From NCBI GenBank assembly GCA_033065855.1, contig JAVXUO010002815.1:124001-188000 (forward strand): a stretch of 64,000 bases of DNA. Reading direction: 5' to 3'. Position 1 is the stretch's first letter. Each line of letters starts with the position of its first letter. This DNA is from Escallonia rubra (taxonomy: Eukaryota; Streptophyta; Magnoliopsida; Escalloniales; Escalloniaceae). This document shows positions 49,901-60,420 of this stretch, one piece after another. The notes under the pieces were generated by a model. The model saw nothing but the letters and a program-made list of their open reading frames with translations, did no database searches and had not been told where the DNA came from. The translations under genes and the position numbers were made by a program.

Positions 49901-52900
49901 CCAACAGGAAATAATTATCCCATTGAAGCGATCAATCGAGATCCTTTCCATATCCATATTTAGACTAGAGTCGGAAGTGAATCACTTACACACGAATAAA
50001 GGACATACCGTTCCGATGTACTGGAAAAAAAAAATGACTTCTTCTTTCTGAAGTCCAACTAATCTACTACTGACTACATACTCTAGTAAGCAGATGAAAA
50101 AGAAACAATCTGGTTGATAGAATTCATTGAAGTGCAGGGAAGGAAAGTTGTGCGAAAAGACTAGACTTCTACAGTCTAGTTCAAAGAAATCCTCCTGAGT
50201 AGAAAAAAGCTCCGATACCAAGGACAAAGAATTTGACTAAGATAGCCTGCCCTTCTTGCAGGGCTATTCCTCTATTTATATGCATTGTAATTACATGATT
50301 ACAGGGATTTAGCAATCTTTACATGATTACAGGGATTTAGCAATCTTCACATGATTACAGGGATTTACAATCCGCACAAATATTCCTAAAGGTATTCTTC
50401 ACCAAATCATCTGTAATCTTCTACCGTAAATAAGCTAAGCTGATATTGTACTTGCAAATCTCCTAGCAGTATATTCTGATTTCCTAATGATATGCGCTTT
50501 AATTATACTTTGAGCACAAGTCTAAGGCCAGTCGTGACCAACCAGATTCCCTCCATTCTTCTGACAGTATCTTGTGGTTTTCTGGAAGTCTTCATAGTTG
50601 GGGGCTGGGAAGAGCGAGTACTGTTGTCTCCCATTTGCTTTTTGTGGATTATATCCTTTTCTGTGGGGCTGAAAAATCTTAGCTGACGTACGTAAGAATT
50701 GTTCTTTTATGCTTTGAAGGGTGTCCTGAAAATCTTGCCAGTGGGAAAGGTTGGTTATGATTCCATTTTCGGCAGACACTTTGGGATGCAAGGTAAGCTC
50801 TGTACCTACTTCTTACTTGTGTTTGCTTTTGGAAGCGAAATGGAATCTTAAGCAGTTTGGGTTCCTATTTTTGCGCACCTTGACTCTAGATTAGCGGGGT
50901 GGAAGAGGCAATACCTTCTAAAGGGAGAAGGCTTACATTTATTAAGTGCTCTCTTTGTAACCTCCCTATTTACTTTGTCTTTTTTCTCTATTCCTGTTTC
51001 TGTTTAGGAGAGACTTGATAAGCTTAGGTGGGAGTTCCTTTGGCTGGGGAATGAGGAATGTTTTAAATACATTGCTCTCCAATTTCAGAAGTTGGGTTGG
51101 ATGTGAAAGATTTGTGGGTCCTTATTCAGGCTCTTTTACGCAAATGGTTTTGGATATTTCTGATGGAGGAAGGCTTTTGTCAAGGAAGGTGGTGGATCGT
51201 AGATTTTGTAAGGAGGCTACTGTTTCCGATAAATTGACCTTTTCAGATGGAGAAGTGTCTGGAATCCACATCTTAGAAGGGATTTGCATGTTTGGGAACT
51301 TGAAGCCGTGAGTCGATTGGTGGATGTCCCAGATATATACGGATGCTTTTACTATACCTGATGATATGCTTTCGTGGTGGCCGTTCAGCAACGGAATCTT
51401 TTCTGTTCTATCGTTTTATCTATGTTGAGGAAGAGGGCTAATGTGTTTTCCTTGGAGAGGTATTTGGTGTGTTGATGCCCCTCGAAGGATGGCTTTCTTG
51501 TGTGGTCTGCCCTACATGGTGCTATATGGACTGCTGATAATCTGCGGCGGAACAAACTTTCATTTGTTGGTTTTATACGTATAAAAAGGATAAAATCAAT
51601 TGGTCACTTGTTTCTCCATTGTGAGACTATGAGAAGTTTCTCGTGTTTGCTCTTTGCTACTTTCATAATGATGTGGTTGATGCTGACATCAGTTGAGGAT
51701 TTGATTTGGAAGGAATGGGGCAAAGGTTCCAAAGAGTGGTTGTAATGAGTAGGGTTTAGCACCTTCTTGTATTACTTAGGGCATGTGGAGGGAAAAGAAG
51801 TTGAGGGCTTTTGCTTTTTTGGAGAGTCCTCACCGATGGCAGCATTCTTTTGTGCACCGCTTCTTCTCTTGGGTCAATGAGGAGTTTACAGGATCTTCTG
51901 ATGCTTTTCGAGACCTTTTAGATAATTTAAGAATAGCTTCATCTGCATAATGTTGCTTGGTTTTCTGACACTTTCTAGTTATTTTAGATGATTTGAGGAT
52001 AGCTTCATCTATATGATGTGGTTTGTGGTTTATCTGGAGCACCTCCTTGGTGCTTTGGGCTTCTTTTATATGTGGGTTCCTTCCCCCCCCCCCCCCCCCC
52101 CGCCCCCCCTATAGGGCTTTTTCTATTAAGATTCTTACTTATGAAAAGAATTTGACGTATATGCTTCTCATAATGTTACGACTTCATGTTTCCCTTCCTT
52201 ATCTCAGACACAGAAAAGCCCATTAAAAGCGGCAATAAAAGTGCATCACCAAACAAAGATGGATATGTTGTCCAGGAAATTCCTCCGAGTGGCCAAAATG
52301 TGACTCAAAAGGTGAAAGTATTCACCTTTGCTGAATTGAATATTGCTATGGGGTACTCTTTACTCGAGCCAGGAAGAGCTTTTTGGGTCAATGAGAAGAC
52401 ATATGCCCCGTCGAAGGCTGGCATCGGCATGGCTATTACATTTGAGCTTTTAGAGAGACATGAAGACCTTCTAGGCGTTCAAAAGGGGCAGGTAATTTAC
52501 TTCCGTACTTGCCGTCCTCCACCTTGATTTTATAAGTGTAGAAAAACGGATTTCTTCTATGAAAAATCTGTGAGTCCTAGAAGAACCAATTGTTTGTCTT
52601 TGTAGGTGCTTGGATAGGAAATAATTCGTAAAACACACGTAAGAATGCTGTTTATAAGTCACGTCTAGGGTGCATATATTTGTGTGAAAAACTGTTTACG
52701 TGTGTGTGTTCATGTTTCAACTTGATATTAGAATATGACATGCTTGATTTGTTTGTACCAGATGCACAAAGAATTTAGAGCTGTTGTCAACTTCTGGTAC
52801 AGTTGAAGATCTAGGTAGTCTATAACTAAATCAATGGCGTCTTCATACAGTAAATATCTTGGTAGTCCTATGTGATGTGTGTGTGCCTTTGACAACTAGT

Positions 52901-55900
52901 ATATGAGATTCCTGATGATGCAATGTTCTGAGGCATCGTTAACTTGAAACTTTTTCTTTTATGATTATTGTCCTAAAATCCTTCGTCTAAATTTTTTTGA
53001 CACTAGCTCTATAAAACACACTTGATTGTTGCTTGACTAAGAGGGTGAGCCTTGTCACAACCATAAGGTTGCTCCATTGTGACCTGGAGGTCAAAGGTTT
53101 GAGACAAGAAACAACATCTCCATGAAAGTGGGGAAAGACTGCGTACATCGACCCTTGCTAGACCCCGCAACTGGGGAAGCCGCATGCACTGGCTGCCCCC
53201 CTTTTCTTCGTTGTAGCTTGACTGTGATGCTTTTGATATTACTATTTTCCTTTTACTCTTTACCACATTCTAAATTTGAGAGAGATGAGAAAACGTTTTT
53301 GTACCGCTTGTAAGTGCTTTAGGGATATCCTCTGGACCAAATTTCCTTTTTCTTCAACCTCTATTAAGAAGTACAGTGAGTGTCACAGAAGTACATCAGT
53401 TTTGAATGTAAAGCATCCCTAGTGAAAATTTGTAATGTGCTTGAGAGGTAGAGAAAGTATATGGCTGCAATCCTTGTCAGTATAAAATAGAATTATACAG
53501 GATGAGCGCATGAACTGTGCCCTACAGCTTTTTCCTTTATGCAAGTTATAGGGTCAGGGAAAGGCGGAAAGCCTAGCATTTTAAGGGATAATGCAATTAC
53601 CTCTGTTTGTGTGTTTGTCCTCAACAACCCCCCCCCCCCCCCCCCCGAACAAAAGAAAAACCACATCGACTTGTACGTGAAGTTTGAAGTGGTGTCATAG
53701 CCAATACCATGAACGTATGACCAGAATTCAATCATTCAGTTGCCTTAGGCCTTATGCCAAGTTGCTTTCAGATGTACTATGTGCTTATGTTACTAAAGAA
53801 AGGTTAATCAAGACCTAAGATTGACCAATTTTATAAGGAGCAAACCATAATACAACTTCCTGAAAAGCTGGACTTTCTTTATAAACAAGAAGGAAAGACA
53901 GCTGTTGTTTTTTCACAGGAAATGTTTGGTATAAAAACATGATATATCTATATAGCAGAAGCACGCAAGCATTTCATTGTCACTAAACAGAAAGGAATCT
54001 TTACACACACACACACACTTATGGAGGAAGAGTATGAAAAAGAACGAAAAAAACAATCTGGAATGTGATCAAATTTAGAAGAATGGTCTAACGATTTGAG
54101 AAACATGTAGCACCACAAGATACACTAGTAGTAGAATATTACTTTAGCTAGTTATATTTTTTAACATTTATCGCAAATTTGTGGATGCAGTGGTTGGAGG
54201 CTTTCCTATCAAAATTTAGTCATCCTAATCTTGTCAAGCACTTAGGATACTGCTTGGAAGACAAGGAACTTTTTCTTATGTACAAAATCATGCAGAACGG
54301 AAGCTTAGATAGCAATCTTTCTGCAAGTAAGCAATACTCGTAAAAGTTCATGATCCCAATACTCCTTTATAATTGAACTGTGACAGATAGATAATAACAT
54401 TTGCAGAAGCTGCACAACCACTTCCGTGGGTTACACGGCTTAAAATAGCAATTGAAGCTGCTCAAGCCCTTGCTTTTTTGCACGCAACGGAGAACCAAGT
54501 CATGTACTTCAGCTTTACGGCGTCTAAGATACTGTTGGATGGGGTACATTGACATCTTTCATGATACACACACACACACACTTACACTTAAAAGAACCCA
54601 TTTTCTTCAATTTGGTGCAAATCCACTACTTATTGTCTTGCTCTCTTCAAATTTCTTTTCAGGATTTTAATGCAAAGCTTATTGGTTTTGGAATAGATTT
54701 GGTATGCCACAATGAAATTCGCGATATGGCTGGTTATAACAACCCGAATGTTTTGTTTTCAGATTTATGGGTTCCTGAATACAATGGTAAGTTGTCCAAT
54801 TGCTTTCTTTTATTTGTAAGAGGCACCTAATCACGCTTGTTTATGTAAGATGGCAGTTGTTGTTCGATTTAAATTGAAGAGGATACTATTGGATGAAGTA
54901 TGACGACAAACCCTTCAGAAGACAAGTTCTAGTTGAAGTATGTAAAATAGCCTAGAACAATAATTATGAACAAACTTATTATGCTGTTAGAAATCCTAAC
55001 ATGAATGTTGTTAGAACGCTGCAAAACATCGATCACAGGGAAACTACACAATCGCTCTTTTCTCCAAGCGATAGAGGTGAACCATGATACCAAGGAGGTT
55101 GTCAATTGACACACCTCACAGCGAGGAATGAGTTCCAGTCTTGTGCTATTGCAATGAAAATTATGCTTGGATTTGCTTCGGTTTGATAATCAATTATTTA
55201 TGGTAGTGCTTAAGGGCTTCTTGGTATGTAAGACTGTATTGCAATAGAGTCAAAGTAGGAAGCAAATATAGGGGAAAAAAAAAACTAGGCAACTTAGCCC
55301 TCCCACTTTCCATCAATTGCTGTTCTTATCTTTAAGTTTAGGTCAAGGAAGCAGCTGTGTGTATTAATTGTCCATACTGTGAGCAATCCTTTTGCCTTGC
55401 GTAGGCATAGATATACCACTCCTACGTATTCATAAAAATTATCTTATTGAAACTTTGACTTAATTCTCTTTAGGAAAACATTTGCATGCGTGTATGACAC
55501 TTTTGAGTACCTAGTTTGTGCTAGGTCTATCTATTAGTGTGACGTAACTGTATGCTTGGATCTTAATGTTGTTTCACGTTATAAAATAAAGAACTAAAGC
55601 AATAAAAAATGTACACTTATCCATTGGAAGCTTAGACGTGGCCCAAATAGACGGTTTCAGGATAATGCGTGGTGAAACAACCAAAATGCCATTAATCGAA
55701 TTGAATGTCGCGCAGGTTTATCAAGAATATATTGGAAGACCATTATGATTAACACCCTCCAAATTGTGCAGGTAATGTGGATTCTTTGACTGTTAATAGT
55801 GACGTTTACGGTTTCGGAGTGGTCTTGGTGCAAATACTGACAGGCAGGCAGGCACATGATAGGAGTCGACCGTTTCCTGAAAGAAATTTGGTGAGTTGGG

Positions 55901-56094
55901 TTAGGCCTTTCTTAGGCAATGTGAGAAAGCACAAGATGATAATGGATGCACGCCTGGAAGACGGGTATCCTTCACGTGGAGCATCTCAAGTTGCTTTACT
56001 TGCACGATCATGTCTCGTGCACGACCCTGAACTACGGCCATCGATGGAAGAGGTCCTGGAGGTTTTGAAAAATGTTAGGTCTTGGAGATGTTGA
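37926..56094 (+). CDS. Dual-domain kinase: FERONIA-like kinase fused to RLCK VII-like pseudokinase, 8 exons
   Basis: Predicted exons: 37926-39012, 43534-43641, 43760-43909, 52208-52491, 54191-54326, 54407-54543, 54663-54786 and 55772-56094. All introns are GT-AG, phases fit, and the sum is 2349 nt giving 782 residues without a stop. Domain 1 (about 18-320) is a complete CrRLK1L-type Ser/Thr kinase: GRGGFG (37-42), K60, HRD (160-162), DFG (180-182), GYLDPEY. There is no signal peptide, malectin domain or membrane segment, so it should be cytosolic. Residues 363-485 are hydrophilic linkers. Domain 2 (about 486-780) follows the PBS1-like RLCK fold ([52 protein letters not shown]). It lacks the glycine loop, has E528 for the ATP-binding Lys, F623-S624 for Arg-Asp of the catalytic loop, and G642 for Asp of DFG. 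It should therefore be catalytically dead. The paralogue at 8752-22685 shares the architecture. Exon structure is inferred; no transcript was seen. Confidence 0.85.
39244..39361 (-). mobile_element. Au-like SINE fragment
   Basis: On the minus strand it reads GGTGCAAGAGAAAGGTTGCTC (A-box region), then TGACCTTGACC, then GTTCAAAACGCAGAAACAGCC (B-box region), then GGGCTGCTTACGTCTAACCC. This is the order of the plant Au SINE. It is cut at its 5' side by the hAT element at 39362. It lies in intron 1 of the kinase gene. Confidence 0.65.
39362..40466. mobile_element. Non-autonomous hAT element in intron 1
   Basis: Left end CAGTGGCGGAGTGAG and right end CTGGCTGCGTTACTG are imperfect inverted repeats. 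Flanks TCTTGCAC (39354-39361) and TCCTGCAC (40467-40474) are an 8-bp duplication with one mismatch. The 1105-bp interior is AT-rich, with an internal stretch of GGGATTTG-like words (40200-40400). No transposase. Inserted into the SINE remnant. Confidence 0.82.
40998..41068 (+). other. Possible decayed linker exon or alternative terminal exon
   Basis: After an acceptor TATTTCAG the phase-1 frame reads [20 protein letters not shown], then MSS and a TAG at 41066-41068. The start resembles the linker exons ([22 protein letters not shown]). No donor follows. It may be a dead fourth linker copy. If used, it would yield a kinase-only protein of about 385 residues. Confidence 0.35.
41069..43533. other. 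Rest of intron 1 of the dual-kinase gene
   Basis: No coding exon recognised. The stretch from about 43040 to the exon at 43534 is partly repeated at 44205-44520 (shared CTTCTTTGCTATTTTCTGT-like, GGACTTCTGAAGGTGT-like and ACTCCTTGAGTT-like words in order), showing a duplication that carried the linker exon with its upstream intron. Confidence 0.5.
43534..43909 (+). other. Two extra linker exons of the dual-kinase gene
   Basis: Exon 2 (43534-43641, 108 nt) encodes [20 protein letters not shown], then [16 protein letters not shown]. Exon 3 (43760-43909, 150 nt) encodes [13 protein letters not shown], then [20 protein letters not shown]. The start of exon 4 (52208) repeats the motif once more ([35 protein letters not shown]). 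All three begin in phase 1, and exons 2 and 3 also end in phase 1, so each can be added or skipped without a frameshift. Basic Ser/Lys-rich and acidic stretches suggest a flexible linker; this part of RLCK proteins often carries phosphosites (inference). Confidence 0.7.
44644..44922 (-). repeat. 3' LTR of copia element 3
   Basis: 279 bp. It shares GATAGCCTGCCCTTCTTG-like, CTGTAATCTTCTAC and TAATGATATG words with 50221-50566. It has one copy of the ACATGATTACAGGGATTTA unit that is triplicated in the other LTR. Confidence 0.8.
44990..49676 (-). pseudogene. Copia element 3 gag-pol remnants
   Basis: On the minus strand, from high to low coordinates: gag (49676-49254, [20 protein letters not shown]), protease/integrase start (49070-48518, [12 protein letters not shown]), and integrase core and end (48094-47762, [35 protein letters not shown]). 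RT follows (47394-47134, [36 protein letters not shown]), then, beyond the [15 protein letters not shown] (about 45890) and RNase H (45585-44993, [48 protein letters not shown]). Frames change repeatedly, and a MULE interrupts RT upstream of the YIDD strand. Not functional. Confidence 0.9.
45915..46925. mobile_element. Non-autonomous Mutator-like element in copia element 3
   Basis: Long inverted ends: GGGTTAATTGCATAAAATAC at the left and its complement GTATTTTATGCAATTAACCC at the right; similarity continues inward (GCAAAAAGCCACCT / AGGTGGCTTTTTGCA). The 9-bp flanks TAAAATGAT (45906-45914) and TAAAATAAT (46926-46934) match at eight positions. The interior 46250-46720 is GC-rich, with AAACCCTAG-type words on the minus strand, and could be captured genic DNA. 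No transposase. Confidence 0.88.
50221..50566 (-). repeat. 5' LTR of copia element 3 with an internal triplication
   Basis: 346 bp. A 27-bp unit (ACATGATTACAGGGATTTAG plus CAATCTT) starts at 50293, 50320 and 50347; the other LTR has it once. An extra CCAGTCGTGACCA-type insertion lies near 50528. Confidence 0.8.
52083..52109 (+). repeat. Poly-C tract near the LINE 3' end
   Basis: Nineteen C, one G, seven C, directly before TATAGGGCTTTTTCTATTAA. Similar G/C homopolymers lie at 10526-10558 and 53628-53646. Confidence 0.8.
53038..53215 (+). mobile_element. Au-like SINE in intron 4
   Basis: AAGAGGGTGAGCCTTGTCAC with ACCATAAGG stands for the pol III A box; TGACCTGGAGGTCAAAGGTT with TGAGAC stands for the B box. 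GAAACAACATCTC, AAAGACTGCGTACATCGACC and GACCCCGCA then follow in Au SINE order, ending GCACTGGCTGCCCCCC before a T-rich tail. Diverged copy. Confidence 0.75.
53628..53646 (+). repeat. Poly-C tract in intron 4
   Basis: Nineteen consecutive C residues. No nearby element end recognised. Confidence 0.8.
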
Positions 56095-56937
56095 ATAAAG
56101 TTGCGGTCATCGATGGAAGAGGACTTAGAGATTACGCCAAAGATGAACTCCCGTGCGGCAAAACGCCAAGTATGAGCCGTCAAATTAATGTCATCCTAGC
56201 CGGCAAAACGTCCAAGCATGGTTAATTCAGAGACTGTTTTGTACATGGAAGTTTGGAAAATGTCGTATCAACTGTGGTAATGTTACGAATTCATTTTCTA
56301 GCATATGATCCACCGTTTTGTTGACGGTGAATCATTGACACCACATAAGAATTTTGTTTTTCACGGTTAAATAGTAAAAACATTGCATGGAAAACAAAGA
56401 GAACCGGTTATTATGTCAGGGTAACCATTGGGACAGAATATATCTGGCACCATAGAGCTTGTCCCATTTCTGACTCTAATTCTCTCCCTTTTGCCTTTGA
56501 AGGCGTTGGCTAAGCATTCACAGATCCATTCACAGATCACAACTATTGATGAAAGGTTCCTGAACAACTCAAGGGTTATTATAAACTGTTTAGGAGTTTA
56601 ACATGATAATAAATGGGAAAAGAAAAAAAGAAGGCTTTGCTACAATCATTTGATAACCTGTAGATTTGAAACTGCAAAAACTCTGGCGATTACATCTACC
56701 GAGTACCGTCAAATATAGTTTGTGGCATTTTGCTAGCATTTTGATGACAATCTCAGCGACATTGTTAGTGTTCCCAAATCTTTCATCAACAATGTGACTT
56801 AACACTTCGGCTTACTACTCTTTGTTTCCTAATAAATGTTCTATTTGACTTTAACACACAAATTCAGGAGAATTGCTTGATTGCAATGATGATTGTCTCT
56901 TTTCTTTCTTTTAGTTAATTACTATACATTTTATTAT
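56095..56937. other. 3' flank of the dual-kinase gene with a duplicated exon tail
   Basis: AATAAAG begins right after the stop. Bases 56104-56134 (CGGTCATCGATGGAAGAGGA...) repeat the coding tail at 56036-56066 (CGGCCATCGATGGAAGAGGT...) with changes. The rest is AT-rich with no gene. Confidence 0.5.
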
Positions 56938-58295
56938 GGGCTAATTACACCTATGTCCCTAAAGTTTATGGATAATTACACGCGAGGACACAATTTCAAA
57001 ATGTAACACTTATGTCCGTTGACAAACGGAATACAAAAATACTTAACGGTTCTGACAAAAAGACCTATTTGCCCCTGACTTTGGAATCTAATTTACAAAT
57101 TCTATTCATTAAAATTTCTGTAAATACCATTCATTAAAATTTCTCTCTCTCTCTCTATCTCTCTCTCTCTCTCTCTTTCTCTATCTCTCTCCCACCTATC
57201 ACCATCCATCTTCACCGGCAACCCACTACTAGTCTTCACCGGCGATTGCCACCAACCAAACACCAATGTACATCCCCATCGATCGGCCCACCCACGGCCG
57301 GCAACCGCACAACCACAACTGCCCGCTTCCACAGATCGGCCCACCCATAGCCGCTGTCGGAGCAGACCCACCACCAGGCATCGATGCACGCCATCGCACG
57401 GCAGCCAGCACCATCAGCCACCCACGACCCCCCAGTCTCCGCAACCCCCGCGACCGCCCCTTCCCCCCCCGACGATAGTCCCCTTCCCCGCCAGCAATGG
57501 TAGCCCCCTTCTCCGCCGACAGTCCCTTCAGATCCACCACCAGCGACGTCGACGTCGCTCCTCCCCCTCCTTCTCTTCTCTCATCCCCCGCCACAGCGCA
57601 CTCACTCGCCCCACGCCGGCAGGTTCAACGAATTTCCAAACCCGAACCATCGCAATGACGCCGGCAGGAATACTCGCCGGCCTTTTCTTCCTCCTTGCCC
57701 TCTACTGTTCCACATACCCTTTTACGCACAAATCCACCGCAGCGGTCGTCCCCTTCTGTTCCCCGACAATCGGCTGGTGTGGGTGGGTTGACCAAAATTC
57801 GCCATCCCCATCGTCGCCAAAAAAAACAGATCCACTGCATCCCCCTGTCCCCTTCTGTTCTCTCTCAATCGGCCGGTGTGGGTGGGTTGACCAAAATTCA
57901 CAAATTAGGGTTTTCTAACTAACCTGCTCATTCGAAAATTTGAACTAACCTGCTCTTGAAACCCTAATTGGCAAATTGAAAATTTTTGATGAAATGGATT
58001 GCAAGGATAGAGAACAATCAATGTTGTAAAACCCTAATCTTTAAATTAAAGCTTAAACTCTTAATTTAAAATTATTAAAAATATTATGTATACACAGCAC
58101 AAAGGGTAATATTGACATTTTCAAAATACGTATCGATGACATCATCCAAAAAGTACACTTTTTGGACAGAACCGTGACGGATGGACACGGCTGATACATT
58201 TAAAAAGTGTTTGGTCACGGAATGTTACATTTTGAAACTTTTTGTTCTTGACTGTAATTATCCCATAACTTCAGAGACATAGGTGTAATTAGCCC
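56938..58295. mobile_element. Non-autonomous Mutator-like element 2
   Basis: Inverted ends: GGGCTAATTACACCTATGTC at the left and GACATAGGTGTAATTAGCCC at the right, with inward similarity (GGATAATTACA / TGTAATTATCC). The 9-bp flanks TTTTATTAT (56929-56937) and TTTTATTTT (58296-58304) match at eight positions. The interior has a CT microsatellite (57141-57190), a GC-rich block (57195-57660) and a near-duplicate of CCCCTTCTGTTC...GGTGTGGGTGGGTTGACCAA (57750-57800 and 57850-57897). No transposase. Same general design as the MULE at 45915. Confidence 0.88.
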
Positions 58296-59160
58296 TTTTA
58301 TTTTTTAAGAGCAAGAAAAAATTCCTTGGATAGAACATATCTTGTACCAAAAAAACTTAGGGATGTAAAAAGTACTTGTGTTGATGACATCCTTCATAGT
58401 TCTTCCACATTATTGACTTAGCGATGGCAAAAGAAAGAGAAGTGAACTCCAACAACTCCGTTGTTGTGGAAACTGCCCTCTGCAGGTACTTTTTAAAGCG
58501 ACCGAACGTTGATGCCTCTCTTTTGAAACAACAGAATCCACAGGTGTTATGCCGCTCCTGTGTGCAATGAGAAGTGGACATAAATTTCGAACTCATTATA
58601 ACTATCCTCGGGTTGTACACAATATACCCCGATCCTTCCACATCGACCAGCACTGCACCATCTTTCGATAACATATTGGCTACGCCCAGTGACCAGGTGA
58701 TGGCTGCAATGAAATGGTGACTGCTTTGATCCAACTTCCTCTCCCATCATACTCCTTCATCACCCATATGAAAACTTTCCACTTTCCCTCATCAATTGTG
58801 GAAAGACATCCTCCAAAGACAACTACAGATTATACCACTCTCATGAGGGATATGATGACTCTTCCTCCATAAATTGGTGGAAGTGTAAACAATGAATTAG
58901 CTACTCTTACAATCTTATGACAATCAAAACTATGACCACACCAAAGACAACCTGATCGTCGGCAATAGATCAACCATCATACCACGAAGCACACCTTGAG
59001 GGACAACGCGCATGCCCTGATTGTCTATAACTTAATCCACACACAAAAGCCCTAGTAGTCAAACTTCAGACACACTACGAAGAACTCATCTTTCCAACTG
59101 GTCACTCAAGCCACCATTCCATCAAACAACATTCAAGAGGCAAAACAAGTAAAAACCATG
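58296..59160. other. Intergenic, one unrecognised minus-strand open frame
   Basis: A 125-codon frame on the minus strand (58734-58357) reads MDQSSHHFIAAITWSLGVAN at its start. I do not recognise it; there is no clear motif, and upstream sequence gives no promoter. It may be a fragment of a lost gene or chance. Confidence 0.3.
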
Positions 59161-59169
59161 CACACTACA

Positions 59170-59525
59170 TACCACGCCACACACGAAGCCAGAAATACAA
59201 TGCATATCCCTCTCTCACTCTCACACAACACACGCTATAGCAGAAACAATAATGCATATCAGACATTCTAAAACAGAATTACAATGCCTATCACACACAC
59301 AAGTTACCAGAATTACAATGCATATGATACACAAGCGCGCTTTAACCAGAAATACAATGGGTATCTCTTACACACACACACGAGACCCACACACACGTGC
59401 TTAACCTGATTTACACGTACAGTGCATATCACATGCAAGCTAAACCAAAATCACATATACAGTGCATATCAGACAAGCTAAACCAGAGCTACATATACAG
59501 TGCATATCCCTCCCTCCCTCTGAAC
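59170..59525. repeat. Degenerate minisatellite downstream of RPS16
   Basis: About eight diverged copies of a word like ACCAGAATTACAATGCATATC followed by CA-rich spacers (59187, 59245, 59275, 59308, 59344, 59405, 59447, 59484). Spacing runs from about 30 to 60 bases. Confidence 0.65.
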
Positions 59526-59740
59526 AGGCGTATCCCACTAACATACACAGTTGGGTCCAGATGATTATAAATTTCAATATCCAAAATATAATGCGGTGAA
59601 TTCTATAGCCAAAACTCAAATTCCATATTCCAAAACCCTACTCCATCAATTACTGACAATAATTCATATAAGAAAAACTTTAAAAACAAAACGCCACGAA
59701 ACCTTTTAGCGACCAAATTTTAGCTCATAAAAAACACTCT

Positions 59741-60420
<680 letters not shown>

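Larger units (their letters stand above)
44644..50566 (-). mobile_element. Ty1/copia LTR retrotransposon 3 (degenerate, carries a MULE)
   Basis: Direct repeats 44644-44922 and 50221-50566 flank minus-strand copia coding remnants. Read on the minus strand, the 5' LTR is at 50566-50221, followed by the primer site TGGTATCGGAGC (50220-50209). AAGGGGGGTC (44930-44923) is the polypurine tract before the 3' LTR, which starts TCTCAGAAGAATGG against TGTCAGAAGAATGG in the other LTR. The outer ends are not sharply defined, and the target-site duplication could not be confirmed. Inserted in the LINE. Confidence 0.88.
44560..52150 (+). mobile_element. LINE (L1-type) ORF2 fragment, split by copia element 3
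   Basis: Left piece 44560-44643 reads [20 protein letters not shown], the RT motif preceding the catalytic YADD strand. The right piece from 50567 reads [12 protein letters not shown], the FADD-box equivalent with its second Asp lost. It then gives [20 protein letters not shown] and [15 protein letters not shown] (thumb region), and a C-terminal zf-RVT-like part ([16 protein letters not shown], 51595). Many stops and frame shifts. The 3' end (52110-52145) has the usual GGGCTTTTTCTATTAAGATT tail region. Plus-strand, 5'-truncated, within intron 3 of the kinase gene. Confidence 0.75.
52208..56094 (+). other. Pseudokinase-encoding exons 4-8 of the dual-kinase gene
   Basis: These exons encode the C-terminal RLCK-like domain. 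Exon 4 carries MAITFELL where active relatives have the VAVKK lysine strand. Exon 5 keeps [13 protein letters not shown]. Exon 6 reads [14 protein letters not shown] in place of the Y/H-R-D-F/V-K-x-S-N loop. Exon 7 reads [14 protein letters not shown] in place of DFG. Exon 8 keeps [15 protein letters not shown] and [12 protein letters not shown] and stops at 56094. Exons 6 and 7 have family-typical boundaries, and no frameshift or stop is present despite the catalytic losses. Confidence 0.82.

Noticed and set aside
57141-57190. CT repeat as a promoter pyrimidine patch of a gene
   Set aside because: It lies within the MULE interior with no gene following; treated as a microsatellite.
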